Assembly (NCBI GenBank): GCA_937897665.1 | Contig: CALCPB010000292.1 | Location: 1-10,102 of the forward strand | DNA length: 10,102 nt | Direction of reading: 5' to 3' | Source: an uncultured Halomicronema sp. | Lineage (GTDB): Bacteria > Cyanobacteriota > Cyanobacteriia > Phormidesmidales > Phormidesmidaceae | In this document: positions 1 to 6,113 of the stretch, piece by piece | Position numbering within the stretch: the first letter of the stretch is position 1 | Layout: each line of letters opens with the position of its first letter | Notes under the pieces: generated by a model | The model's database searches: none | What the model was told of the DNA's origin: nothing | The model's input: the letters and a program-made list of their open reading frames with translations, nothing else | Program-made: the position numbers and the translations under genes

Positions 1-1
1 C

Positions 2-655
2 AACCAAGATCCCGACGAGCTGGGTCGCGTGCGGGTGCGGTTTCCGACCCTGACGCCGCAGGAAGATGGCAGCGCCCACGAAAGTAACTGGGCGCGAATC
101 GTTGCCGTGGGGGCCGGGGACGATCGCGGTTTCTATTGCCTGCCCGAAATTGAGGATGAGGTGCTGGTGGGGTTTGAACATGGCGACATTCACCGCCCCT
201 ACGTTTTGGGCAACGTGTGGAACGGTACCGATGCCCCGCCTCATGCAGTCTCAGACACGGTGAACCGAGGCAAAGTGCGCCTGCGAACGTTGCGCACGCG
301 CACCGGCCATCAAATGCAGTTTGTCGAAGAAGACCAAAATGCCAGCCAGGCAGGGATTTTCTTTGAAACGGCGGCGGGGGCACAGGTGTCGCTCAACGAC
401 AGCACCGGCACCATCACGATCGCCACCCCCAATGGGCATCAGCTCAGCTTTAGCGATAGTCAAGGGGGCATCACGATGCAATCGCAGGGCGGCCATGAAA
501 TTACGCTCAACGATGCGCTGCAGGTGCTCACGGTGCGATCGACCGGCATCCTCAACCTGCAAGCTACGACGGCGATCAACATTCAAGCGATCGGGCCGAT
601 TAATCTGCAGGGGGCGCTGGTCAATTCTGTGCCGCCGCCCAACCAGCCGTTTTGA
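2..655 (+). CDS. Contractile injection spike / phage baseplate protein V (gpV/VgrG-like), 3' part
   Basis: This is the C-terminal 217 codons of a spike protein; the reading frame is open to the left edge, so the true start lies outside the window. The first visible residues (NQDPDELGRVRVRFPTL) are the classic entry to the gpV/VgrG OB-fold. That fold continues to about residue 75 (…EVLVGFEHGD…YVLGNVWNG). A spacer follows with an RTGHQMQF motif, the usual hinge into the beta-prism spike. The last 90 residues repeat short G-x-I-x-I/L-x-D strands (SLNDSTGTITI, GHQLSFSDSQGGITM, GHEITLNDALQVLTV, INIQAIGPINLQG), typical of the intertwined trimeric needle. It ends in NSVPPPNQPF with no added effector domain. 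Such proteins sit at the baseplate tip of phage tails, type VI systems and extracellular contractile injection systems, which cyanobacteria also carry. The upstream genes that would decide which system this is are not in the window. Confidence 0.85.
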   Translation, partial: NQDPDELGRVRVRFPTLTPQEDGSAHESNWARIVAVGAGDDRGFYCLPEIEDEVLVGFEHGDIHRPYVLGNVWNGTDAPPHAVSDTVNRGKVRLRTLRTRTGHQMQFVEEDQNASQAGIFFETAAGAQVSLNDSTGTITIATPNGHQLSFSDSQGGITMQSQGGHEITLNDALQVLTVRSTGILNLQATTAINIQAIGPINLQGALVNSVPPPNQPF

Positions 656-675
656 TGGTGCGAGTCAGGAGCACA

Positions 676-1128
676 TCAAACCTGATCAGGGTCTTGGCGT
701 TTGAGAAATTCGTGCAGGGTACGCAGGGCGGCCCCGCTAATTTTGCGGGTGTGGCCAGGACGGACATCTTGCTCCAGGAAGCTGCGCTCATCATCGTCAA
801 ATTTAATCTCTGGCAGCTTGCTGACGAGGGCTTGAGTGAGTGCCAGGTCATTTTTGATCAGATCGGCATAGATGGGGGCGGAGATATTGAGCCAAGGGCC
901 GACGACAGGGGTGACATATTTCAAAATACCAAACAGGTGATTGAGATGAGGCATCATCACCTTGAGCCACCTTTGAGGATTGTCAATCGCGTAGAGACCG
1001 CCTTCTTGCACCGGATGCAGACAGCCGGGATGCTCGCAGTAGAATTGTAGATTGATGCGTTGAGCGCCGATGTCTCTTTGCCAAAAAGGGCGATCGTCTG
1101 GACGCAGCACAAATACACTGGGGCAGGA
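676..1128 (-). pseudogene. Internal fragment of a Roco/COR-type (LRR-GTPase family) protein, post-COR region
   Basis: Read on the minus strand, the frame runs from about 1128 to a TGA at 676-678, with a GTG at 1110 as the only obvious start. The product opens with CPSVFVLRPDDRPFW. It continues with FYCEHPGCLHP, then NPQRWLKVMMPHLNHLFGIL and KYVTPVVGPWL, and ends GAALRTLHEFLKRQDPDQV. From memory, this order resembles the C-terminal part of cyanobacterial Roco proteins (leucine-rich repeats, Roc GTPase, COR): a cysteine/His-Pro segment, a helical segment with a VGPW motif, and a final 'LR.LHE.L...DP' helix. Those proteins continue about 25 residues past this last motif and have several hundred residues before the first, so both ends appear lost. 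No convincing ribosome-binding site precedes the GTG. It lies 20 bp beyond the spike gene, tail to tail. It could be a short expressed protein, but a decayed remnant is more likely. Confidence 0.5.
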
Positions 1129-1207
1129 TGTTGCTCAAGCCTTCCACGATAAGTTCCAGGACTTCGTGTTCGCGATCGCTCAGCTCATTGAAATAGGCCA
1201 TGAACAT
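1129..1207 (-). pseudogene. Truncated start of a LuxR/NarL-type helix-turn-helix gene
   Basis: From an ATG at 1207 (or 1201) the minus strand reads MFMAYFNELSDREHEVLELIVEGLSN. This matches the first half of the GerE/LuxR DNA-binding domain, where 'LTxREREVLxLIAEGLSNKEIA' is the family pattern. The match stops exactly where the K-E-I-A of the next helix should come. The frame then runs into unrelated sequence (ILPQC…), because the following bases belong to the Roco-like fragment in another frame. The frame stays open to 983, but nothing after the asparagine looks like a regulator. It probably came from a stand-alone HTH regulator of roughly 90 residues, of which only about 26 codons remain. 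There is no clear ribosome-binding site. Confidence 0.55.
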
Positions 1208-1275
1208 TCAGCGGGAAGGGACAACTCAAGGTTCCTGCATCACTCGGGTGAGTTATGACGAGTGGAGTTTTGCCG

Positions 1276-1303
1276 CATCGTGAGGCGCGATCTCTGCACG
1301 ATG
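1276..1303. repeat. Inverted repeat CATCGTG-N14-CACGATG
   Basis: A perfect 7-bp inverted repeat (1276-1282 and 1297-1303) with a 14-base spacer lies in the 130-bp gap between the truncated LuxR start and the 3' end of the glycosyltransferase gene. No T-run follows on either strand, so a classic intrinsic terminator is unlikely. It may be an operator left over from the truncated regulator or a transcript-end structure for the glycosyltransferase mRNA. Confidence 0.35.
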
Positions 1304-1337
1304 GCTGCCCAGACGGTTCAGCCTCTCACGGTAATGA

Positions 1338-2741
1338 CTATTGTGATGAAACCTGAGCCTCGATCGTGGCGGCAGCCTCGGAGTCACCGTGCTGGGTTTT
1401 GACCCACTTCAACCGTTTCGGCCGAATTGCCATGCGGCTAGTGACGGCCGCAACAATGACAAACCAGTGGGTCATATAAATCATGCCGCGCCCAGTTTGC
1501 ACCCAGAGGGAAAACGCCGAGGCCTTTTGGGTTTGCTTGAGCCCCTGGGCCATGCTCACCGTCGCGAACAACACCGCCACGCTCGACAACGGCATCAGCA
1601 TCGGCAAGCGGTTGCGCGCCAGGGCCATGGCAAAGTCGGGAAAAGCCGCGGTGGGCAGACCGTACTGAATCAGCCAAAAAATGAGGAGATCAAAGGTTTT
1701 GCTCCAGCCCAAGCGTTTGGGCGTGAGCAGTTGCCAGTAGTCGAGGTATCGTTGGTAGCCGCCCTCGGCCCAGCGATTGCGTTGATGCCATAGCGGCAGG
1801 GCTTTGACAACGCCCTCTTCCCAAACGGTGGGCGTCATGAATAAGGGGACGTCCCAACCGTTCACGTGCAGCTTGAGGGTGAGGTCGAGGTCGTCGGTGA
1901 TGGTTTCTTCATTCCAACCGCCGCACTGTTCCAGCGCGGCGCGCCGCACAAATTGACCGTTGCCGCGCAGCTCGCCAATGCCATTCACTGTGCCGCGCTG
2001 GCGCTGACAGTTGGCGTCAAAAGCCATTTCGGCCACTTGGCTACGTGTCCAAAAGTTATCGGTGCTGTTGGCGATCACCTTACGCAATTGCACCGCCCCA
2101 ACCTGTGCTTGCTCAAACATTGGCACCACTTGCCGCAGACAGTCGGCAGAAATCTGCGCATCGGCATCAAACACCAGCAAAATCGACCCGGCCGTGGTGG
2201 GCCAAACCTGATTCAGAGCCCCGGACTTACCGCCAGTCGCCGTTTGGTCACGATGGACGACCTGTAAATTGGGATGCGGCTGAGCCACCTGATCCATCAG
2301 TTGGCTGGTGCCATCGGTACTGTGATCATCAATCAGCCACACATCAAAGCGCTCAGTGGGGTAATCAATGGCCATCAGGGAATTGGCCAACCGTTGGATA
2401 ACGCTGACTTCATTTTTGGCCGCGACCAAAATTGATACGTAGGGCCAGTGGGTCAGATCGGTCGTAGCCTGTTCTTCCGCCGCCGTGTCGTGCCAACTGG
2501 GCAGGGCCGCGGGGCGTCGCTGAGATCGGGCCAGCAAGAGTCGTAACAGATGCGCCCCCATCATGACCGCTAAACCATAAACCACCCACTGCCCCCAGGC
2601 CAGCAGGTGCAACGCGGCAGTACAGGACCAGACGCCCGCCAGCGCGATCGCGGCTTTCAGTCGCCGTCGCTCATACCGATGGAAATCGTCAGCCGCTAGG
2701 GGTAATAAATCAACCGAGTCTGTCTTGTCCCCATTGAACAT
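1338..2741 (-). CDS. mgdA: Membrane GT2 glycosyltransferase, probable monoglucosyldiacylglycerol synthase
   Basis: This is a 467-residue family 2 glycosyltransferase. The order is two N-terminal membrane helices (about residues 29-49 and 51-70), a cytosolic GT-A domain, and three C-terminal membrane helices (about 350-370, 380-398, 415-435). Catalytic landmarks are visible: the nucleotide-binding IDDHSTDGT (137-145), the DXD metal site FDADA (D192, D194), the acid TDDLDL (282-287) and QRNRW (320-324), the QxxRW acceptor motif. Length, topology and the LWHQRNRWAEGGYQRYLDYW segment fit the cyanobacterial MgdA family (Synechocystis Sll1377 type). That enzyme transfers glucose from UDP-glucose to diacylglycerol, giving the glucolipid later epimerised to the galactolipid MGDG of thylakoids. 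The frame is open to 2846, but the ATG at 2741 is preferred: GAGGTGG precedes it at 7 bases, and the extra 35 residues look like translated leader. Another membrane GT2 with a different acceptor is the alternative. Confidence 0.75.
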   Translation of the reverse strand: MFNGDKTDSVDLLPLAADDFHRYERRRLKAAIALAGVWSCTAALHLLAWGQWVVYGLAVMMGAHLLRLLLARSQRRPAALPSWHDTAAEEQATTDLTHWPYVSILVAAKNEVSVIQRLANSLMAIDYPTERFDVWLIDDHSTDGTSQLMDQVAQPHPNLQVVHRDQTATGGKSGALNQVWPTTAGSILLVFDADAQISADCLRQVVPMFEQAQVGAVQLRKVIANSTDNFWTRSQVAEMAFDANCQRQRGTVNGIGELRGNGQFVRRAALEQCGGWNEETITDDLDLTLKLHVNGWDVPLFMTPTVWEEGVVKALPLWHQRNRWAEGGYQRYLDYWQLLTPKRLGWSKTFDLLIFWLIQYGLPTAAFPDFAMALARNRLPMLMPLSSVAVLFATVSMAQGLKQTQKASAFSLWVQTGRGMIYMTHWFVIVAAVTSRMAIRPKRLKWVKTQHGDSEAAATIEAQVSSQ

Positions 2742-2748
2742 CCGCTTA

Positions 2749-2755
2749 CCACCTC
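2749..2755 (-). promoter_or_regulatory. Ribosome-binding site deciding the mgdA-like start
   Basis: On the minus strand GAGGTGG ends 7 bases before the ATG at 2741. The longer in-frame start at 2846 lacks an equally good site, so this motif is the reason for choosing 2741. Confidence 0.6.
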
Positions 2756-2859
2756 GCCTCTTGCTGCCGGTTGTGAATATCTCTACGCTCGTTGCTCTGG
2801 CTGGCGACTTTGTTGATGGCTCAGCAATGAACCTGGGTATCCTCAAAGCACTGCAGCAA

Positions 2860-2934
2860 ACCCATCAGCGCTTGCCGGTGGCCGGGTTAGAGCCTGTCCC
2901 TAAGGGCTCCCTAGCGGTCACCTTTAAGCGGGGT
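2860..2934. repeat. Long interrupted hairpin (about 22 bp)
   Basis: Four helices nest around one axis. ACCC (2860-2863) pairs with GGGT (2931-2934). CGCTT (2869-2873) pairs with AAGCG (2926-2930). GGTGGCCG (2877-2884) pairs with CGGTCACC (2915-2922), with one G-T pair. GAGCC (2890-2894) pairs with GGCTC (2905-2909) around a 10-base loop. The interruptions are a 5-base bulge, a 3x3 loop and a 5x5 loop. No T-run follows. It could be a leader structure, a small RNA or a relic of a mobile repeat. Confidence 0.45.
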
Positions 2935-3062
2935 CAAACGGTTCGTCGGGCCGGGGGGTTGCGGGCGGTCGCCAGTTTACAGCTCTTCATCATCCTAGCT
3001 GCTTAAGGTCGATGAAATGGCAAAGCGACGTCGGCAAACGGATTTGTTGTGGTATCACTGAG

Positions 3063-3099
3063 GGCACATAGGGCTCTGCTCTGGAGAGCTTCTTGTGCC
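3063..3099. promoter_or_regulatory. Hairpin in the probable 5' leader of the ebsA-like gene
   Basis: GGCACA (3063-3068) pairs with TGTGCC (3094-3099). After a 2x2 internal loop, GGGCTCT (3071-3077) pairs with AGAGCTT (3085-3091), with two G-T pairs, around a 7-base loop. It ends 66 bases before the ATG at 3166. Its place fits a 5' untranslated structure, but transcription across it is assumed. Confidence 0.35.
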
Positions 3100-3165
3100 G
3101 GATGTAGAGGCTTCAGGCCGCTGCGCACGCTCATTGATTGGGTCAACTGATTTCTATTAGGTGCT

Positions 3166-3546
3166 ATGTCACTGACTTTTGAAGAGATAAAACCTGTCAA
3201 TAAATCCGACATCGGGGTTTATTTGCCTTACTACCAGGGCACCAAACGCAATGCTTTACCGTATGCGATCGGTCTCTACAAGCGCGGGAATTTGGAGGGC
3301 GAACGAGCGATCGAAGAGGGCGAAAGTATCCCTTTTATCGCGACGTGGAATGTATCGACTTTGCCAGCTGATTTGACGCGCTGTCGCCTACAGTTTGATG
3401 ATGATGCCGATCTCAGTTATGAGATCACCATGGCCACGTTTGAGTTTGTCGACTTTTTGTTTGATGTGGTCGTGTCTCTGCGCCACAAGCAGCCCGCCGA
3501 TTTTTCTAAGTCTTTCTATCGCAAGCTTTTGCGTTTAGACGATTGA
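3166..3546 (+). CDS. ebsA: EbsA-like type IV pilus assembly cofactor
   Basis: This is a 126-residue soluble acidic protein with no signal peptide or membrane segment. It opens with MSLTFEEIKPVNKSDIGVYL, then PYYQGTKRN, then GNLEGERAIEEGESIPFIAT and NVSTLPADLTRCRLQFDDDA. I recognise this as the conserved cyanobacterial family named after EbsA ('essential for biofilm suppression') of Synechococcus elongatus. There EbsA forms a cytoplasmic complex with the PilB extension ATPase and the Hfq homologue, and is needed for pilus assembly, secretion and repression of biofilm formation. The assignment rests on overall resemblance, since the family has no catalytic motif. The ATG is preceded by AGGTG a few bases upstream. 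The next gene starts 82 bases downstream on the same strand, so they may be co-transcribed. If the name is wrong, it is still a conserved cyanobacterial protein. Confidence 0.6.
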   Translation: MSLTFEEIKPVNKSDIGVYLPYYQGTKRNALPYAIGLYKRGNLEGERAIEEGESIPFIATWNVSTLPADLTRCRLQFDDDADLSYEITMATFEFVDFLFDVVVSLRHKQPADFSKSFYRKLLRLDD

Positions 3547-3614
3547 CAGCGTGAGGTGGCGCATCGTCAAGTAGTGGCAGAATGGGAAGGGCAATCCACC
3601 ATACACCCACCGGT

Positions 3615-3620
3615 AAGGAG
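3615..3620 (+). promoter_or_regulatory. Strong Shine-Dalgarno for a GTG start
   Basis: AAGGAG lies 8 bases upstream of the GTG at 3629. It is a near-perfect anti-16S match at good spacing and supports the GTG as the true start of the DRTGG/BioD-like gene. Confidence 0.75.
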
Positions 3621-3628
3621 CTAGAGGA

Positions 3629-4729
3629 GTGCCCAAAACAGCCAAACACCTGATCATTGGCTCAACAGAAGCCTACAGCGGTAAATCGACCCTTTCAATT
3701 GCCATTGGTAGTCAGCTGCAAAAGCTGGGGTTTCAGGTGGGCTGGGGTAAGCCGCTGTCATCAGTGGATACGTATGGCCATGGCCTAGAGCACCTTGATA
3801 GCGACTTGAGCTTTGTGCCCACGACGCTGGCACTGGCCTCCGAACACCAGCCGCCCAATCTGTTGTCTTTAGATAGCAAGACCCTGGTTGATCGATTGCG
3901 TCAAGAGGCAGTCCAAACGCTGGACGACGCCCTTAAGCATTATTGGGAAGATGCCCAAGGTGACATTATGTTGCTAGAAGGGCCATCGACCTTGGAAGAG
4001 GGCGCCCTATTTAACCTGTCTTTGCCGGAGATGGCAGCGGCCCTTGATGCTCAGGTCGTGTTGGTCATGCAGTTTGATACTCGTCGCATGGTAGATCAGC
4101 TCGTGGCCGCGCAAAAGCGGCTGGGCCGGGCGCTGATTGGGGTGGTGCTGAATGGCGTGAGTGAGACTGATGTGGCACTCATTCAAGACACGATCGCCCC
4201 CTATTTAGAACAGCAGGGCATTGCGGTAATTGCTACGTTGCCGCAGCTATCGTTCTTGCAGGGCATTCGGGTGTCGGAGTTGGTGCGGTATTTGGATGCC
4301 GAGGTGCTCTGCAGCAGCGACCATCTCGACTTAGTCGTCGAAAGCCTCAAGATCGGCGCGATGAATGTCAACTCAGCGCTCCGCTTTTTTGGTCAGGGTC
4401 ATCATCAGGCCGTGGTAACAGGGGGCGATCGCCGCGATTTACAAATTGCCGCCTTAGAAACTTCGACCCATTGCCTGGTGCTCACGGGGCAAATTGCGCC
4501 TGCACGTGATGTCTTAGCCCTGGCGAAAGATAAAGAAGTGCCGGTGTTATCGGTGGCCACCGACACCCTGACCACCGTAGAGCGGATTGACATGCTGTTT
4601 GGCCGGGTGCCGCTGAATAATCCCGATAAGATTCCGCTGATTCAAGAGCATTTGGCCGATCAGGTAGATATTGAGCGGTTAATTGCGCTGGTGGGGCTCG
4701 AAAGACCGGCGATCGCACCCCGGAGCTAA
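3629..4729 (+). CDS. BioD-like P-loop plus DRTGG domain protein (phosphotransacetylase N-terminal family)
   Basis: This is a 366-residue cytosolic protein. Residues 1-215 form a BioD/CobQ-like P-loop domain. The Walker A is GSTEAYSGKST (11-21), followed by a strand ending IMLLEGPS (113-120), where the acidic residue is in the Walker B place, and by LVMQFD (145-150) and GVVLNGV (171-177). Residues about 225-345 are a DRTGG domain with TGGDRRD (264-270) and LVLTGQ (283-288). The pair is the regulatory N-terminal half of long phosphotransacetylases (COG0857), but the acetyl-transfer domain is absent. Cyanobacteria commonly have this stand-alone form, often annotated 'phosphotransacetylase family protein', so that name overstates what is known. 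DRTGG and BioD domains bind nucleotides, so a ligand-sensing or ATP-dependent role is the safest inference. The GTG start has an excellent Shine-Dalgarno. It sits between ebsA-like and a SLOG-fold gene, 82 and 54 bases from each. Confidence 0.8.
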   Translation: MPKTAKHLIIGSTEAYSGKSTLSIAIGSQLQKLGFQVGWGKPLSSVDTYGHGLEHLDSDLSFVPTTLALASEHQPPNLLSLDSKTLVDRLRQEAVQTLDDALKHYWEDAQGDIMLLEGPSTLEEGALFNLSLPEMAAALDAQVVLVMQFDTRRMVDQLVAAQKRLGRALIGVVLNGVSETDVALIQDTIAPYLEQQGIAVIATLPQLSFLQGIRVSELVRYLDAEVLCSSDHLDLVVESLKIGAMNVNSALRFFGQGHHQAVVTGGDRRDLQIAALETSTHCLVLTGQIAPARDVLALAKDKEVPVLSVATDTLTTVERIDMLFGRVPLNNPDKIPLIQEHLADQVDIERLIALVGLERPAIAPRS

Positions 4730-4745
4730 CTTTTTCCACCTTGAC

Positions 4746-4754
4746 TGATACAAT
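4746..4754 (+). promoter_or_regulatory. Candidate extended -10 promoter for the SLOG-fold gene
   Basis: TGATACAAT contains a TACAAT -10 hexamer (4749-4754) preceded by TGA, the extended -10 pattern. It predicts a start near 4761 and a leader of about 23 bases before the TTG at 4784. No good -35 is present at 17 bases upstream, which extended -10 promoters tolerate. The gene may therefore be transcribed separately from the upstream one. Confidence 0.35.
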
Positions 4755-4783
4755 GGGCGCGTTCATTTATTCGTGTATCTCCG

Positions 4784-5299
4784 TTGAGTCAGTCCATTGA
4801 TTCCCCCTTGGAATCTTCCAAGGTTGATGTCTTTCTGCAAGAGCTGGCTGCGATTCAGCAGTCGGGAGACAAACGCATTGCCATTTTGGGTTCCCGCCAC
4901 GTGCCGATTACCCACCAGCAGATCATCGAGCTGATGACCTACGCCCTTGTGATCGGCGGTAATCGGATTCTGACCTCCGGTGCGACTGGCACCAACTCGG
5001 CCGCGATTCGAGGTGCCCTCAAGGCTGATCCCAACCTGTTGACGGTGATTTTGCCCCAAAGCCTTGAGAAACAGCCGCGCGAGTCGAAAGATCAGCTCAA
5101 TCAGGTGATGCATTTGGTCGAAAATTCGACAAATGATGCGCTGTCGCTCGCCGAGGCCAGTGCGATCTGTAACCAAGAGATCATTTCGCGGTGTCAGCAG
5201 CTCATTTGCTTTGCCTTTCACGATAGCCATACCCTGCTGCGCACCTGCGAAGATGCCGAAGATCAGCGCAAGATCGTCACGCTCTTTTACTTCGACTAA
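4784..5299 (+). CDS. SLOG-fold (DprA/Smf-like) nucleotide-binding protein, stand-alone
   Basis: This is a 171-residue protein consisting almost entirely of a Rossmann-like SLOG domain. Family landmarks are RIAILGSRHVP (31-41), the glycine-rich TSGATGTNSAAIRGAL (64-79), the strand LLTVILPQSLEKQP (85-98) and the C-terminal strands LICFAFHD (140-147) and KIVTLFYFD. In DprA the same fold binds and loads RecA on single-stranded DNA. Here the flanking SAM and winged-helix domains of DprA are missing, so the common label 'DNA recombination-mediator protein A' is weakly founded. SLOG proteins also bind or process nucleotides (LOG, TIR-partner sensors). The start is TTG at 4784. The only other start-like codon in frame before the upstream stop at 4742 is a CTG, and the N-terminus MSQSI…KVDVFLQEL looks natural. 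The ribosome-binding site is poor. It lies 54 bases after the DRTGG gene and may share its transcript or use its own extended -10. Confidence 0.75.
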   Translation: MSQSIDSPLESSKVDVFLQELAAIQQSGDKRIAILGSRHVPITHQQIIELMTYALVIGGNRILTSGATGTNSAAIRGALKADPNLLTVILPQSLEKQPRESKDQLNQVMHLVENSTNDALSLAEASAICNQEIISRCQQLICFAFHDSHTLLRTCEDAEDQRKIVTLFYFD

Positions 5300-5338
5300 G
5301 GCCGCTGCGTAAACATAGCGTCCCTGATGGCAGCGGTT
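5300..5338. repeat. Hairpin just after the SLOG-fold gene stop
   Basis: GGCCGCTGC (5300-5308) pairs with GCAGCGGTT (5330-5338), seven Watson-Crick pairs plus two G-T pairs, around a 21-base loop. It begins directly after the TAA at 5297-5299. No T-run follows, so it may act as a 3'-end stabiliser or a factor-dependent stop instead of a classic terminator. Confidence 0.35.
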
Positions 5339-5387
5339 CGACACGGCCCTACCCTGACAGAAGCGGCTGCTGTCCTGCGGCTATGAT

Positions 5388-5405
5388 TGAGGGGGCGCTC
5401 CCTCA
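5388..5405. repeat. Hairpin in the leader of the MAPEG gene
   Basis: TGAGGGG (5388-5394) pairs with TCCCTCA (5399-5405) around a 4-base loop. It ends 38 bases before the ATG at 5444. It has no T-run; a leader or processing structure is possible. Confidence 0.3.
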
Positions 5406-5443
5406 GCCCATCTTTCGACTCAGCCCACCCAGCGAGTGCTTTT

Positions 5444-5866
5444 ATGAATTTCTTGACTCGTTTGCCGATGCCAGCCGCCTTGCTAGTGTGTATCGTCCTT
5501 GGTGCGGTGTTGATCTACGTGCCTTTTCTGTTGGTGGGGGTAGCGCGCCTGCAGGTGGGCTATGACATGTCAGCCCCGCGCACGATGGTCGATAAATTTC
5601 CCCCCTATGCGCAGCGAGCCAATTGGGCTCACCAAAATTCCTTCGAGTCGTTTACGCTGTTTGCCCCGGCGGCGCTGATGGCCTACGTGACCGGTCAGGA
5701 TTCACTGCTGGCCCTGGGGGCCGCGATCGCCTACGTTGTGGCGCGACTGCTATATAGCCTGTTCTATATTCTCGATATTCCCCTGTTGCGATCGGCCATG
5801 TTCGCGGTGGGCAGCTTGAGTATTTTTACACTGTTTGTCATGAGTTGCCGGTCTGCCTTACTGTAA
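5444..5866 (+). CDS. MAPEG-family membrane protein
   Basis: This is a 140-residue integral membrane protein with four hydrophobic helices (about 10-34, 68-84, 87-110, 115-137). MAPEG proteins (membrane-associated proteins in eicosanoid and glutathione metabolism) form trimers, and the best studied are glutathione transferases or peroxidases. The signature loop after helix 1 is here: RANWAHQNSFESF (58-70), with R58, N60, H63, N65 and E68 in the usual glutathione/active-site spacing. RLLYSLFYILDIPLLRS (101-117) matches the conserved helix 3 tail. In bacteria substrates are mostly unknown; detoxification or membrane peroxide handling is an inference. The ATG at 5444 is chosen because the frame upstream to a TTG at 5387 encodes a non-hydrophobic tail unlike the family and overlaps a hairpin. 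The ribosome-binding site is weak. It follows the SLOG gene by 144 bases on the same strand. Confidence 0.8.
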   Translation: MNFLTRLPMPAALLVCIVLGAVLIYVPFLLVGVARLQVGYDMSAPRTMVDKFPPYAQRANWAHQNSFESFTLFAPAALMAYVTGQDSLLALGAAIAYVVARLLYSLFYILDIPLLRSAMFAVGSLSIFTLFVMSCRSALL

Positions 5867-5892
5867 ACATGCCTAGGCAACAAATGGCATTG

Positions 5893-5929
5893 GGGCGGTG
5901 TCAGAGCTGTGCTTATCCTCACCCCGCCC
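5893..5929. terminator. Possible stem-loop ending the MAPEG transcript
   Basis: GGGCGG (5893-5898) pairs with CCGCCC (5924-5929). The helix can be extended inward by TG/CA with a bulge, and by AGC/GCT near the tip. It begins 26 bases after the MAPEG stop. The nearest T-run (gTTTTc) comes 10 or more bases later, so an intrinsic terminator is only a possibility. Confidence 0.25.
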
Positions 5930-6113
5930 GAACGGAGCTGTTTTCTGGTAAGACGTTGGCACTGCCGAACGCTGATTGAGCGGGGCGGCTTCTTTGCGCC
6001 CTTTCTCACTTCCCTAGTCTGAGTTGGCTCACGGTTAGCGGGTGACGCTAAATACCGACTACTGAAAAACGTTTCGTTAATTTAGACCCTTTTATCCCTC
6101 AAAATTTTCGCGT

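Larger units (their letters stand above)
2742..3165. other. Divergent intergenic region with two strong hairpins
   Basis: These 424 bases separate the minus-strand glycosyltransferase start from the plus-strand ebsA-like start, so they must hold the leaders of both genes. Frames in it (for example plus 2725-3006, minus 3003-3212) show no family resemblance and overlap the neighbouring gene starts. The notable content is two hairpins, at 2860-2934 and 3063-3099, described separately. I could not place a convincing -10/-35 pair for either gene. Confidence 0.6.

Noticed and set aside
983..1207. 74-codon intact LuxR-type regulator
   Set aside because: Only the first 26 codons resemble a LuxR domain; the recognition helix is missing and the rest is a frame-shifted reading of the Roco-like fragment.
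2725..3006. Open plus-strand frame of 93 codons overlapping the glycosyltransferase start
   Set aside because: No family resemblance, overlaps the N-terminus of a well-supported gene, and its middle is better explained as a hairpin.
3013..3072. Possible 19-codon upstream peptide (MKWQSDVGKRICCGITEGT) before ebsA
   Set aside because: Has a weak AAGG nearby but no conservation or coding evidence visible; too short to support.
3629..4729. Functional phosphotransacetylase (pta)
   Set aside because: The acetyl-transfer (PTA_PTB) domain is absent; only the BioD-like and DRTGG parts are present.
4763..5344. 193-codon minus-strand frame opposite the SLOG gene
   Set aside because: It is the antisense of a strongly conserved protein and has no family resemblance of its own.
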